64,000 bases of DNA from Swaminathania salitolerans (GCF_007988945.1 NZ_BJVC01000006.1:1-64000), one strand, 5' to 3'; positions 24,974-34,601 are shown, counted from the stretch's first letter. Notes: generated from the letters alone by a model not told the origin. Made by a program: numbers and translations.

Positions 24974-27055
24974 TCACCAGATTTTAACGCGATCCTCAGG
25001 GGAAAGATAGAGCTTGTCCCCCGGCTTGACCCCGAAGGCAGCATACCACGCATCGATATTATGCATCGGAATATTCACCCGCGCCTCGGGTGCCGAATGC
25101 GGATCCGTCACGGCGCGCTTGCGGATGGAGTCCTCACGCAGCTTCTGGCGCCAGACCTGAGCCCAGCCGAGGAAGACGCGCTGATCGCCCGTCAATCCGT
25201 GCACGACAGGCGCGGGCTTGCCGTGCAGCGAGGCATGATAGGCGTCCAGAGCCAGAGTCAGCCCGCCCAGATCGGCAATGTTCTCGCCCATGGTGAGCTT
25301 GCCGTTGAGATGGGTCCCCGGAAGCACTTCGAACGCGTCATACTGCTTTCCGAACTTGTCGGCCAGTGCCTGGAAGCGCTTGACATCGTCGGGAGTCCAC
25401 CATTGGTGCAGACGGCCATGCTCGTCGTACTGACGCCCCTGATCGTCGAAGGAATGGGTCATCTCGTGACCGATCACGCCTCCGATGCCCCCGTAATTGA
25501 CAGCCGTATCCCCCTTCGGATCGAAGAAAGGCGGCTGGAGGATTGCGGCCGGGAAGACGATCTCCACCTGGTTCGGATCGTTATAGGCATTGACCGTCTG
25601 CGGGGTCATGAACCACTCGTTGCGATCGACCGCCTTGTCGAGATGACCGAGCTGGTATTTCCACTCGAAGGCGAAGGCACGCGCACCGTTTCCGTACAGG
25701 TCGCCGGGCTTGACGACCAGACCGTCATAGCTGCGCCACTTGTTCGGATATCCGACCTGGATCTCGAAATTCTGCAGCTTGCGTTCCGCTGCCTTCCGCG
25801 TCTCCGGCGCCATCCATGCGACATGCGTCAGACGTCGGCCGAAAGCGGCCTTCACGTCCTGGGTAAGCGCCGTAATACGTGCCTTCGCCTCGGGCGGGAA
25901 ATAGCGATGCACATAGATCTTGCCGATGGCCCATCCCATGGCATCCTCGGTGCGGCCGACAGCCTGCTTCCAGCGCGCCGGGAGTTCGGGCTGGCCCTCA
26001 AGTTCGTGATCGTTGAAATCGAAAGCGGCCTGCACGAAATCATGGCTCAGATACCGCGCCGCATTGTTGCCGAGATGGAACGCCAGCCAGGCCTTGACGA
26101 CGGCCGGATCGGCCTCGACGATCACCTTCGCCATCCCTGCCAGGGCGGAGGGCTCGCCCACGACGATACGCCGTGCCCCGATATTGTCCGAAGGAATGCC
26201 GGCAGCCACCAGATAAGCGGTCCAGTCGATTCCGGGAACCCGCTTCGCGAGCTCGTCTACCGTCATGGGGTTATAGGTCTTGACCGGGTCGCGCAGCGCC
26301 GTGCGCGACCATTGCGCCTCGGCCAGTTTCGTCTCGAACGCCACGACCTTCCCTGCATTCACGGAAGGATTGGCCCATCCGGTCAGCGTCAGGATCCTGT
26401 CGACATAGGCCTGATAGGCCTTCTTCTTGGAGGCGAATTCGGGCTTCAGATAATAGTCCCGGTCCGGCAGGCCGAGATCGGCCTGGTGCAGCATGAGAGC
26501 GTAATGCGTCGGGTCCTTGTCGTCCGCATTGATCATGAGCATGAACGGGGAGAAATGAAAGCCGGACTGCGCTGCGGCGAAGATCCGCGCCAGCGACGCG
26601 GCATCGTGCTCGTTTCTTATCGTCTCGAGATCGGTCTTGAGAGGGGAAGCCCCCAGCTTGTCCGCACGCGCCGTGTCGAGGAAGGTGGAATAATACGCGC
26701 CCAGCTTTTCTTCCGTCGTCTTCGGGTCGGCCGAAGGATTCTTCCTCGCATCGCGCAGGATCGACTGGACCCGCTCGCGCGCGGTCTCGGCCAGGATGAC
26801 GAACGGCCCGAAAGAAGAACGATCGGGCGGGATGACGATATTCTTGAGATAGGTGCCGTTGGCATAAAGGAAGAAGTTGTTTCCCGGCTTTATGGCCGTG
26901 TCCATGCCCGCCATGTTGAATCCCCAGCTGGGATCATAGGGCTTGACGCTGGCCGGACCGGCCTTGTCCTGGGCCAGAGCCGGCTGGGCAAGGAGCGCGA
27001 GACCGCTCACGGCCCCGAGCCACAGAGAAGAGAGACGCTTGTTTTTTCCGGTCAC
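24974..27055 (-). CDS. pepO: M13 family zinc endopeptidase (PepO/neprilysin-like), exported
   Basis: 693 aa. A signal peptide ends near residue 30 (LLAQPALAQ). The N-terminal M13 domain fills about 45-430; the gluzincin domain follows with the zinc motif VIGHEMTHSFDDQGRQYDEHG near 530 and the third ligand in GENIADLGGLTLAL near 588. The C-terminus ends in Trp, as is usual for neprilysin relatives. It cleaves small peptides, probably in the periplasm. It stands alone, 201 bp from the kinase gene and about 90 bp from the Dabb gene. Length and motifs are complete. Confidence 0.92.
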   Translation of the reverse strand: MTGKNKRLSSLWLGAVSGLALLAQPALAQDKAGPASVKPYDPSWGFNMAGMDTAIKPGNNFFLYANGTYLKNIVIPPDRSSFGPFVILAETARERVQSILRDARKNPSADPKTTEEKLGAYYSTFLDTARADKLGASPLKTDLETIRNEHDAASLARIFAAAQSGFHFSPFMLMINADDKDPTHYALMLHQADLGLPDRDYYLKPEFASKKKAYQAYVDRILTLTGWANPSVNAGKVVAFETKLAEAQWSRTALRDPVKTYNPMTVDELAKRVPGIDWTAYLVAAGIPSDNIGARRIVVGEPSALAGMAKVIVEADPAVVKAWLAFHLGNNAARYLSHDFVQAAFDFNDHELEGQPELPARWKQAVGRTEDAMGWAIGKIYVHRYFPPEAKARITALTQDVKAAFGRRLTHVAWMAPETRKAAERKLQNFEIQVGYPNKWRSYDGLVVKPGDLYGNGARAFAFEWKYQLGHLDKAVDRNEWFMTPQTVNAYNDPNQVEIVFPAAILQPPFFDPKGDTAVNYGGIGGVIGHEMTHSFDDQGRQYDEHGRLHQWWTPDDVKRFQALADKFGKQYDAFEVLPGTHLNGKLTMGENIADLGGLTLALDAYHASLHGKPAPVVHGLTGDQRVFLGWAQVWRQKLREDSIRKRAVTDPHSAPEARVNIPMHNIDAWYAAFGVKPGDKLYLSPEDRVKIW

Positions 27056-27148
27056 GCAGCAGCACTTTCCGATTATTGACCACAGCAGCCTGTCCGGTCG
27101 TTGCGACCGGAGGCAGAAAACATCATGAGTCCAAACGGACGGGAGAGG

Positions 27149-27772
27149 TCAACGCCGCGACCGCTGCCGTCCCGTCTTTTTTCCCGCATCCCGGGAGAAA
27201 GCCGCAAGAACGTCATAATCGAACACGACCGTTTTCTCGATGGACGGCCCTGCGAATTGCTTGAAGGCTTCGTGGGCGGGATCGAAGAAGGCGGGATCGG
27301 TCACGACCGGCTTGCCCACATAGAAATTCCGGTCCCCCTCGGAGTTGAACGTCACGAGAAAGGCCTGCTCCAGCCCGTCATCCACGCCCTCGCCGCTGTT
27401 CTGGACACCCGTCTCGATCGAACGCACGGGATGGGTGCCGTCCGGCCTGCGGGAATCCTCGACGAGGCGGAGAAACCGGCCCGTGATCTCCTGCTTCCTG
27501 ACGGCACTCGTTCCAGGCCTGTAGCGGAACATCACGATATGACGCACGAGCCCTGGCCGCCAGTCCGGCGCCGTGAAGCGGGACAGCCCTACCTGTGCTG
27601 CGAGCTGTTGCGCCGCATGGGTGCCTGCATCGGCAACGGGCGGGAGCGCGACTGGCCCTTTCGAGGCGATCGGCAGGGAATAGGGATCGGCCGAGGCGGG
27701 AGGCGAAAGGATCGCGCCGAAACCTCCGGCGACAAGGACGGGGAAACCGAGACGCAGAAGACGGGACAGCAC
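27149..27772 (-). CDS. Exported Dabb-domain (stress-responsive A/B barrel) protein
   Basis: 207 aa. A signal peptide ends near residue 28 (LSPPASADP). The Dabb domain starts at RHIVMFRYRPGTSAVRKQEI near 78 and runs to about 185 (HEAFKQFAGPSIEKTVVFDY). Dabb domains are dimeric ferredoxin-like barrels found in several enzymes and in stress-induced proteins; no catalytic assignment is possible here. Export is unusual for the family, which is often cytoplasmic. It may be transcribed with the M13 peptidase downstream. Confidence 0.78.
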   Translation of the reverse strand: MLSRLLRLGFPVLVAGGFGAILSPPASADPYSLPIASKGPVALPPVADAGTHAAQQLAAQVGLSRFTAPDWRPGLVRHIVMFRYRPGTSAVRKQEITGRFLRLVEDSRRPDGTHPVRSIETGVQNSGEGVDDGLEQAFLVTFNSEGDRNFYVGKPVVTDPAFFDPAHEAFKQFAGPSIEKTVVFDYDVLAAFSRDAGKKTGRQRSRR

Positions 27773-27910
27773 GGACAGGCTCCTTCCGGACGATGACGTT
27801 CTGGTTTGCCACTAAATCAGGAAAACAGCCCGAGCGGGTCTAAAATTCCCGTAGGACGGAAAACGCTTTCGTCAGCCGACGATCGGGCAGCTCCCGCGCC
27901 TCCCGCTCCG

Positions 27911-28735
27911 TCAGACCATTGCGGCCTGACGCCGGAAACGCTGCGCCTTGAAGCGGATCAGACGGAACATCGCCTTCGCCACCAGGGACTGGATGCGGGA
28001 ATGCGGCGCAAATCCGATCGTCTTGAAGATCATGCTCGTGACGCGGTTGATATGCTTGAGCTGATAGCACCCCATGGCGCGCGCCATATAGGCGGCAATG
28101 CAGCTCTTGTGATCGTAGGGTGTCCCGGTGGGGAGATTGGTCGTGTAATAGGCCGTCGCCAGCTCATCGTCCTCGCTCTCGGTCACGCGACCGAGCGCGA
28201 TTTTCGTGCGCTGCCACATGCTCAGCTTCTCCCGCTTGAGATAGCGGTGCATGTGATCGTAGAAGAGCTTGAAATGGCGGTATTCATCGGCGGCGATCTG
28301 CTTGCAGATGGCCTTGAGTACGGGCTCGTCGGTCGCATCGGCCAGGGCTGTATAGAAGGACGAGGTTCCCGTCTCGACCATACAGCGTGCGATGAGCTCG
28401 CCCGTACGCGAACCGCGGATCGACGCATCGACATCCTGCTCGATGTGATAGGTCGCGCGATAGCGCTCGAAAGCCGACATGTAGTCCCAGCCGGGATCGG
28501 CCATCATGGCCCATTTGCCGAGCGCGTCGCCATGCTGGACCTCTTCGACCGCCCAGTTATCCGCTGCCTGGCGAAAATCGGGATCGCCCACGAAGACGTT
28601 GCCGAGATAGACGGCATAGTCGAGGCCGTTCCGCTCGACGACTGCCGCTGCCTTGATGACCGGGATGATATCCGGATCCACGCGGGATGCATCGAAGGCA
28701 TCCCAGTTCATCTGATCGATGCGCCAATGTTTCAT
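27911..28735 (-). CDS. Ferritin-like di-iron protein next to bioB
   Basis: 274 aa, soluble. A four-helix di-iron centre is clear: Glu of AVVERNGLDYAVYLGN near 34, first E-x-x-H in AVEEVQHGD at 65-68, Glu of MVETGTSSFY near 120, and second E-x-x-H in ADEYRHFK near 145. The double ExxH pattern is that of acyl-ACP desaturase and related oxidases rather than storage ferritin. The C-terminus is basic and may touch membrane or ACP. The start ATG 28735 (MKHWRIDQ) is preferred to longer in-frame options. It is divergent from bioB with 116 bp between; a redox role on an acyl or ACP-bound substrate is possible but unproven. Confidence 0.65.
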   Translation of the reverse strand: MKHWRIDQMNWDAFDASRVDPDIIPVIKAAAVVERNGLDYAVYLGNVFVGDPDFRQAADNWAVEEVQHGDALGKWAMMADPGWDYMSAFERYRATYHIEQDVDASIRGSRTGELIARCMVETGTSSFYTALADATDEPVLKAICKQIAADEYRHFKLFYDHMHRYLKREKLSMWQRTKIALGRVTESEDDELATAYYTTNLPTGTPYDHKSCIAAYMARAMGCYQLKHINRVTSMIFKTIGFAPHSRIQSLVAKAMFRLIRFKAQRFRRQAAMV

Positions 28736-28851
28736 GACGCAGTGATGACATGTCCCGGGGATTTTGGGTAGAGAGACCCGCAAGCAAGCGTGACAAAGGA
28801 CCCCGTGCTGTGGCATCGCTGCCCGAGCTTTCCTCGCAATGATTTGGAGCC

Positions 28852-29883
28852 ATGCCCGGCATGTCACTCGATACCCTGACACGCGACCCGGTCGTCCCTC
28901 GTGAGCTGCGCGCCGCGGCGCACTGGCAGCCCGAAATCAGACATGACTGGACCCGCGACGAAGTGGCGGCCCTGATCGACCTGCCTTTTCCGGACCTCAT
29001 CTTCCGCGCGCAGCAGGCGCATCGCGCCTATTTCGATCCAACCCGCATCCAGATCTCGACCCTGCTCTCCATCAAGACCGGCGGCTGCCCCGAAGACTGC
29101 GCCTATTGTCCGCAAAGCGCGCTCCATGAAAAGAGCGTCAAGGCCGAACGCCTCATGGCCGTCGAGAAGGTTCTGACCGAAGCCCGCGCCGCCAAGGCGG
29201 CCGGTGCCGGACGCTTCTGCATGGGGGCTGCGTGGCGCTCTCCCAAGGAGCGCGATCTGGACACGGTCTGCGCGATGATCGAGGGGGTGAAGGCGCTCGG
29301 GCTGGAGACCTGCGTGACACTCGGTATGCTGGATGGCGAACAGTCCCGCCGCCTCAAGGAGGCCGGGCTCGATTACTACAATCACAATCTCGATACCTCG
29401 CCCGAATATTATGACCGGATCATCACCACCCGTACCTATCAGGATCGTCTCGACACGCTCTCCAATGTGCGCGATGCCGGAATCAATGTCTGCTGCGGCG
29501 GCATCGTAGGCATGGGAGAGGACGAGAACGACCGTGCCGGTCTGATCGCAACCCTCGCCTCCCTGCCCCAGCATCCCGAAAGCGTGCCGATCAACCTGCT
29601 CGTTCGCGTCGAGGGCACGCCTCTCGCCGAGGCCGAGGCGGTCGATCCGATCACCTTTGCGCGTATCGTGGCCGCCGCACGGATCACGATGCCTGCAAGC
29701 CATGTGCGCCTTGCTGCTGGCCGCGAACTCATGAGCGACGAGGCCCATGCCCTCGTCTTCCTCGCCGGAGCGAACTCGATCTTCTGCGGCGACAAGCTGC
29801 TCACCACGCCCAACCCGGCGGAACACCGCGACCGCAAGCTTCTGGCAAGCCTCGGCATGAAGCCCATGACCGAGGGGCACTGA
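28852..29883 (+). CDS. bioB: Biotin synthase BioB
   Basis: 343 aa radical-SAM enzyme that inserts sulfur into dethiobiotin. The 4Fe-4S cysteines are in [16 protein letters not shown] near 78-85 (C-x3-C-x2-C). [27 protein letters not shown] and the late Arg of [16 protein letters not shown] (2Fe-2S ligand region) are all present. Length is normal. It is a single gene with a strong terminator downstream; bioA, bioD and bioF are not in the window. A second ATG at 28861 is equally plausible. The upstream divergent gene encodes a di-iron protein. No BioR-type palindrome was found in the intergenic region. Confidence 0.95.
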   Translation: MPGMSLDTLTRDPVVPRELRAAAHWQPEIRHDWTRDEVAALIDLPFPDLIFRAQQAHRAYFDPTRIQISTLLSIKTGGCPEDCAYCPQSALHEKSVKAERLMAVEKVLTEARAAKAAGAGRFCMGAAWRSPKERDLDTVCAMIEGVKALGLETCVTLGMLDGEQSRRLKEAGLDYYNHNLDTSPEYYDRIITTRTYQDRLDTLSNVRDAGINVCCGGIVGMGEDENDRAGLIATLASLPQHPESVPINLLVRVEGTPLAEAEAVDPITFARIVAAARITMPASHVRLAAGRELMSDEAHALVFLAGANSIFCGDKLLTTPNPAEHRDRKLLASLGMKPMTEGH

Positions 29884-29904
29884 CGCGCCTCCATCCGGAA
29901 TCGG

Positions 29905-29941
29905 AAAAAGGCCGGCTCCCGCGAGGGACCGGCCTTTTTTT
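29905..29941 (+). terminator. Intrinsic terminator of bioB
   Basis: GC-rich stem from 29910 (ggccgg, one bulged C, tccc, loop, then the complement ending ggcc) followed by a T-run. The A-run on its left side could also make it work for the minus strand. Confidence 0.9.
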
Positions 29942-30042
29942 GTCTGTACGATTCTCCGGGGGCTTCGTCTCACGCGTGCGGGGACGGTCGAATGCGGAGA
30001 CATCGCAGGGCGGGGGGCGGCTCTCTCCTGCGGCAGGGGGAC

Positions 30043-30070
30043 AGGGCTTCAGGGCTTCAGGGCTTCAGGG
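30043..30070. repeat. 3.5 copies of an 8-bp unit
   Basis: Exact tandem agggcttc units between the bioB terminator and the stop of the TonB receptor gene. Unit length is not a multiple of three, in keeping with the non-coding position. Confidence 0.92.
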
Positions 30071-30105
30071 AAGCGCGCATCGCCCCTCCCCGCGCCGCGC
30101 CGCGA

Positions 30106-32406
30106 TCAGAAATCGGCAGTTACCGAGAACTTGAAGGTACGCGGCAGGCCCTGAAGCAGATAGCCGCCGAATGCGCTCTCCCAGTAGCGGGAATTGGCGA
30201 GGTTATCGACACCCAGCCGCGTCGTGATGGCCTTGTGCTCGACCACGAAGCTGTACCGCGCACCCACATCGAAACGCGTCCAGCTCGGCACGCGCAGGGT
30301 GTTCAGATTATCCGCATATTGATGGCCGGTCTGGATCACGCGCCCCGTCAGCGTGGCGCCGCGAATGAACGGGACATCGTATTCCAGATTGCCGTTGATC
30401 GTATATCCCGGCACGCCTATGGCGCGATTGCCGTCATAGAGCCCGCCGGACGTGCGTCTCTGATCGGCATCGATGATCGAGGCTCCTCCATTGAACCGGA
30501 GGCCTTTCACGATCTCGCCATTGACCGTGAATTCCAGGCCACGATTGCGCTGGAGGCCATCGACCGAGAAGATGCTGGTGCCGGTGCCGGGAATGGCCAC
30601 GCTATAGCCGTTCGGCCGGTCGATCTGGAACACGGCGACGGAGGTTGCAAAACGTCCGATATCGTATTTCGCACCGATCTCATATTGCACGGTCTGATAG
30701 GGCGGAAAGATCTGTCCGAGATTGACGACATTGCCCGTGGCCTCAGGCCCCGGGGCCAGACCCTCGATCCGGTTGAAATAGAGCGAGGTCCGCTGTGTGG
30801 GATGCACGACCAGACCGACCACCGGCGTGAAGACACCCTGATCGTACCCGGTCGGCGTGCCCTTGCCGTAATTATAGGCCACCGTCTTGATGGACTGGTA
30901 CCGGAAGCCCGCCGTCAGGGCCACGCGATCGTGAAACGCCGAAACCGTGTCCGAGAAGAACAGGCTCCATAGTCGCGTCGTGTTGTTCTTCTGCGGATTG
31001 TCGATATTGCCGCCAATATAGGTCTCGGGCTGGGCGGCATTATACAGGGTCGGATCGTAAAGATTCGTCTGCTGCCGCGTCAGGGCCAGCGCATAGGCCG
31101 AGGCATTTTCCTCCCACAGGCCCGACCCTCCGGCATTGATCTCGTGCCCGAGTCCCCCAGTATGGAAATGGGCGCGCAGACCGGCCTGCGTGCTTTCGTT
31201 GGTCTGCACATAGGGCACATACATCGCCCCGTTATACGCGGCCCCGGTCTCGCTGTTGGTGACATAGGTGCTGCCGTAATTGCCCTTCTCGTTCCCTCCC
31301 AGTCCACCGAACTGGGCATAGGCCGTCAGATGCTTGCCGAAATCGTGCTCGACCTTGAGCTTGCCGTAGATGTAGTTCAGCTCGGTATAGGTCCAGGGTT
31401 GCCCGTAATTGGCCCCCGCGCGCGGCACATCGGGAACACGCGTCACCCCGCTGAGAAACACGCCGCCGCGACCGCCATTCACGCCCTGGTTCTCATAGGC
31501 CATATCCAGCGTGACCCGGGTGCGCCGCGACCGGTCGTGCCAGTCGAACCCGCCGCCTACAGCCACCTGATGGCGTCTCTCGCGATCGATGGCGGCGATG
31601 CCGCTGCGACCGGCGACGTTGATCCTCACGCCGAACTGCTTGTCCTGTCCGAAACGTCGCCCCACATCGAGCGCACCGCCTCCGATGGACGTCCCCGTGT
31701 AGTCTCCCGTGATCCGGGTCAGCGGCGTCTCGCCCGCATGTTTGAACTCGAGATTGATGTTGCCGCCCTGGGCGGTGCCGCCCGGCGCTGCGCCGTTCAG
31801 GAAGGCACTCGCACCATTGAGGACCTGCACCTGATCGTAGAGCTGCGGCGAGACGAGCTGACGCGGCGTGATGCCATAGAGGCCGTCGATCGCCACATCG
31901 TCACCATAGACAGGAAAGCCGCGGATGATGAACTGTTCAGAGAAATTGCCGTATCCGTAGGTGGTCCGCACCGTAGGATCGTTCATCAGCACATCGCCGA
32001 GGGTCTGGGATTGCTGGTTGAGAATCAGGGCCGAGGTATAACCACGAACATTGAAGGGTACGTCGAGGCCCTTCTTGTCGCCGAGAGCGCCGAGATTTCC
32101 CCCCTGCTTGACCTCCATGCGATTCTGTCTCTGGGCGCGCACCTCGATCCGCTCGTCGCGTCCTTCCGCTGAGGACGCAGTGCCGGACCCGGTGACGACT
32201 CCGGCGTCTCCCGGCCGTTTACGATCGCTTGACGGCTTCCGTGCTTGTGTCCCCCGCACCGGCTGTATCGTTTTGCTTTGTACCCCATCGTCTTCCGGCT
32301 CGGCTGCACGCGCTCCGGTCTGGATGCAGAGACCGGCAGACAGCGTAAGCAGCGCGGAAAAAGCAATGCGGTGACGGGTACCATGACGAGGAACGGATCT
32401 GGGCAA
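30106..32406 (-). CDS. TonB-dependent siderophore receptor
   Basis: 766 aa outer-membrane receptor. A signal peptide ends near residue 34 (QTGARAAEP). The plug domain begins near 105 (NVRGYTSALILNQQSQTLGDVLMND) with FIIRGFPVYGDDVAIDGLYG. The 22-strand barrel fills the rest and ends FKFSVTADF with the terminal Phe expected for barrel assembly. It belongs to the siderophore subgroup (FhuE/FoxA/FpvA-like). There is no N-terminal signalling domain, so it is not a FecA-type regulator. It is divergent from a PepSY operon likely to reduce or process the imported siderophore. The cognate siderophore cannot be read from the sequence. Confidence 0.88.
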   Translation of the reverse strand: MPRSVPRHGTRHRIAFSALLTLSAGLCIQTGARAAEPEDDGVQSKTIQPVRGTQARKPSSDRKRPGDAGVVTGSGTASSAEGRDERIEVRAQRQNRMEVKQGGNLGALGDKKGLDVPFNVRGYTSALILNQQSQTLGDVLMNDPTVRTTYGYGNFSEQFIIRGFPVYGDDVAIDGLYGITPRQLVSPQLYDQVQVLNGASAFLNGAAPGGTAQGGNINLEFKHAGETPLTRITGDYTGTSIGGGALDVGRRFGQDKQFGVRINVAGRSGIAAIDRERRHQVAVGGGFDWHDRSRRTRVTLDMAYENQGVNGGRGGVFLSGVTRVPDVPRAGANYGQPWTYTELNYIYGKLKVEHDFGKHLTAYAQFGGLGGNEKGNYGSTYVTNSETGAAYNGAMYVPYVQTNESTQAGLRAHFHTGGLGHEINAGGSGLWEENASAYALALTRQQTNLYDPTLYNAAQPETYIGGNIDNPQKNNTTRLWSLFFSDTVSAFHDRVALTAGFRYQSIKTVAYNYGKGTPTGYDQGVFTPVVGLVVHPTQRTSLYFNRIEGLAPGPEATGNVVNLGQIFPPYQTVQYEIGAKYDIGRFATSVAVFQIDRPNGYSVAIPGTGTSIFSVDGLQRNRGLEFTVNGEIVKGLRFNGGASIIDADQRRTSGGLYDGNRAIGVPGYTINGNLEYDVPFIRGATLTGRVIQTGHQYADNLNTLRVPSWTRFDVGARYSFVVEHKAITTRLGVDNLANSRYWESAFGGYLLQGLPRTFKFSVTADF

Positions 32407-32537
32407 AACGGCAATCTCATTGACAAGAAGTAAAGCTCGGGGCCAAATAGACGCGATTGAGAAACGCTCGCAACTAAACTCTTGCCCGTTTCTGTCCCTT
32501 CCGCCAAGAAGCCCGGGGGCTGTTGCACAGGAAGCAC

Positions 32538-32855
32538 ATGCGAAAGAGTAGCAATAACAAGAGGCGGAAATCGCCCGTCCTTTTCTGGACCGTGCGCCTT
32601 CTCCTCGGTCTGGCGCTCGTCTATCTCTGCGGTATGGGCATGCTGGATGCCTTCCGGACCGGACATAAGGGGCCGGTTCCGATCGCCGGTTATCTCGGGG
32701 CCTTCGCGGTCATGCCGATCGTTCTTCTCGTCGTGTTTTCCCTTCCGGCACTGGGCCGTGGTCGTGTGCCTGCGCTCCTCCTGCCGGGCCTCCTGCCAAG
32801 CCTCCTGCTATGTGCCCGGATCGCAACGTCTGCCGGTTCCTTCCTCCATGCGTGA
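32538..32855 (+). CDS. Small inner-membrane protein of siderophore-uptake operon
   Basis: 105 aa with about three hydrophobic segments (VRLLLGLALVYLCGMGML near 15, IAGYLGAFAVMPIVLLVVF near 45, LLLPGLLPSLLLCARIA near 80). It occupies the place often held by a DUF3649-type protein before PepSY and DUF3325 genes beside siderophore receptors, but similarity is too weak to name it. The start ATG 32538 follows AGGAAG; a TTG at 32523 is the longer option. Its stop overlaps the PepSY gene by 8 bp (ATGCGTGA). A Leu/Pro repeat near the end comes from three 12-bp DNA units at about 32778-32812. Confidence 0.6.
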   Translation: MRKSSNNKRRKSPVLFWTVRLLLGLALVYLCGMGMLDAFRTGHKGPVPIAGYLGAFAVMPIVLLVVFSLPALGRGRVPALLLPGLLPSLLLCARIATSAGSFLHA

Positions 32856-34296
32856 CACCCTGCGGACCCGCATGGGCTGGCTTCACGAATGGATCGGTTT
32901 TCTGGGCGGTCTCGTTCTGGTCGTCTGCTTCACCGCAGGCTCACTCGCTCTTTTCGATATAGAGCTGACCCGATGGATGCAGCCGGAGCTCGCTCGCTAT
33001 CATCCCGCACCGCTGAGCGATGCAGCACTGGACAAGGTCGGCGGGATCGTCGCGCAGATGAGGCAGAACGGTCGGAATGCTTTCATCACCCTGCCGACCC
33101 CGCGCGATCCCATCCTGCGTGTGCTTCATTTCAACGGTCATGCCTTTCTCGGCACTGCCTACAGCCCGACGGACGGCTTCCCGGTCCTGACCCGACCGAC
33201 CGATGGCGGACAGCTCTTCTTCGATCTCCATCATTCCCTGTATCGCGGTCCGTTCTGGGGCAACATGGTGACCGAGATCGCCGCCATAGGGCTTCTGATC
33301 GCTGTGGGCTCAGGGCTGATCATCCATTTCAGAAGCATCATTCCCGATCTGCTCCTGTTCCGCCCGTTCGCGTCCCGCACAAGGGCATGGATGGATGCGC
33401 ATATCCTGGCCGGTCTGCTCTTTCTGCCCTTCATGGTGATGATGGCCTATACGGGCGCAGTCATTCACGGCCCGCGCCTGTTCCCCATGTTCGGCGGCGG
33501 TCATCACGGACGACCGGGCCTTCATCGCCCGTCGGGCGACAGCCGGGCGACATACGCCCCTCTCTCGCCCATGCTGCACGAAGCCGAGAAGATCTTCGGT
33601 CCTGCAACGATCGGCCTCATCCTGTTCGAGAACGGAACCGTCTCGATGACCCGAGCCGATTCCTCCTCCTTCGTTCTGACGCGCGATCATGCGGTGTTCT
33701 CCGCGCAGGATGGCACGCTCGTCGATGTGGTGCGACAGAAGGACCCGTCCCGGCGGCTCGGTGGAATCCTGCGCGGGCTGCATTTCATCCGCTGGGCACC
33801 GCTTCCCTTGCGCTGGCTCTATTTCCTGTCGGGAATCGCGGGAAGCGCGCTCATGTCTGCCGGTCTGATCCTGTTCCTGATGAAGCATCGGGATCGCCGA
33901 GGAAGCCGGTTCCTGTTCCGTCTCGCCGAGACGCTCACGATGGGCGTCACCACCGCACTCCCCATAGCCTGTCTCGGTTATCTGTGGGCCAATCGTCTTT
34001 TCTGGTCCGATCTGCCGGAGAGGGCTCACTGGGAGATCGAGGCGTTTTTCCTGGTCTGGGCGGTTGGGCTCGTTCACGCGGCCTGGCGCAGCTTCGGGCC
34101 GACCCCGCTGCGGGGCTGGAACGAGCATTTCGTGCTGTTTGCGAGCTTCGCGCTCACCGTTCTGCCGCTGGATTTCCTGACGCGGACCTCCAACGGATAT
34201 CTGAGCAGTTTCGACGTCTACAAGGCTGTGGATTTCACCGCGTTCGCCTTCGGCCTTCTCGCGCTTTTCATTCACCGGAGACTCGCAACCTCATGA
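32848..34296 (+). CDS. PepSY-associated TM protein (siderophore-iron reductase-like)
   Basis: 482 aa with four main membrane spans: near 14-36 (WIGFLGGLVLVVCFTAGSLAL), 140-160 (AAIGLLIAVGSGLII), 185-205 (ILAGLLFLPFMVMMAYTGAV) and 330-350, plus three more at the C-terminus. PepSY regions fill the periplasmic loops. His residues in the spans (HEW near 10, HIL near 188) are typical of PepSY reductases related to Pseudomonas FpvG, which reduce ferric siderophores in the periplasm. It is coupled to the small protein upstream and to the DUF3325 gene downstream (ATGA). Its role in iron release is inferred from family and context. Confidence 0.8.
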   Translation: MRDTLRTRMGWLHEWIGFLGGLVLVVCFTAGSLALFDIELTRWMQPELARYHPAPLSDAALDKVGGIVAQMRQNGRNAFITLPTPRDPILRVLHFNGHAFLGTAYSPTDGFPVLTRPTDGGQLFFDLHHSLYRGPFWGNMVTEIAAIGLLIAVGSGLIIHFRSIIPDLLLFRPFASRTRAWMDAHILAGLLFLPFMVMMAYTGAVIHGPRLFPMFGGGHHGRPGLHRPSGDSRATYAPLSPMLHEAEKIFGPATIGLILFENGTVSMTRADSSSFVLTRDHAVFSAQDGTLVDVVRQKDPSRRLGGILRGLHFIRWAPLPLRWLYFLSGIAGSALMSAGLILFLMKHRDRRGSRFLFRLAETLTMGVTTALPIACLGYLWANRLFWSDLPERAHWEIEAFFLVWAVGLVHAAWRSFGPTPLRGWNEHFVLFASFALTVLPLDFLTRTSNGYLSSFDVYKAVDFTAFAFGLLALFIHRRLATS

Positions 34297-34601
34297 TCAC
34301 GCTCCTGATCCTTGCTCTCTCCCTGATATGCTGGGGTATCGCCCTCGGGGCCCATGCGCTGCTTCAGCCCAAGATCCTGCGCGCCCTGACCCTGCCGGCG
34401 CCACGACGCGGGACGCTGCGTCTCCTCCGGCTCGTCATGCCGTTCTGCGCGCTCGCCCTGTGTCTGCAACTCGAGATCTGCTGCGCGGTTCTCTCATGGT
34501 TCGGCTGTTTCTCCCTGGCCGGAATAGGGGCCTCCGCGACGCTCACCCTCGCCTCCCTGCGTCAGCGGCGGGAGCACCCTGCCGGAACGCTCGCAGTCTG
34601 A
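34293..34601 (+). CDS. DUF3325-like small membrane protein
   Basis: 102 aa with three hydrophobic segments: ITLLILALSLICWGIALGAHALL, LLRLVMPFCALALCLQLEICCAVLSWFGCFSLAG and SATLTLASL. The pattern and position after a PepSY gene next to a siderophore receptor match the DUF3325 family. ATGA overlap with the PepSY gene shows translational coupling. The function is unknown; it is presumed an accessory subunit of the siderophore-processing membrane complex. Confidence 0.68.
   Translation: MITLLILALSLICWGIALGAHALLQPKILRALTLPAPRRGTLRLLRLVMPFCALALCLQLEICCAVLSWFGCFSLAGIGASATLTLASLRQRREHPAGTLAV

Noticed and set aside
22733-27079. A 1448-codon open frame on the plus strand
   Set aside because: It lies opposite the HWE kinase and M13 peptidase genes, whose proteins show clear domains. 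The long antisense frame is a by-product of high-GC codon usage and its translation resembles nothing.
28736-28851. BioR or BirA operator between bioB and the di-iron gene
   Set aside because: No TTATCTATAA-like palindrome is present.
32407-32537. Fur box upstream of the siderophore receptor
   Set aside because: The patch attgagaaacgctcgcaac has only faint dyad symmetry and does not fit a Fur consensus well enough.
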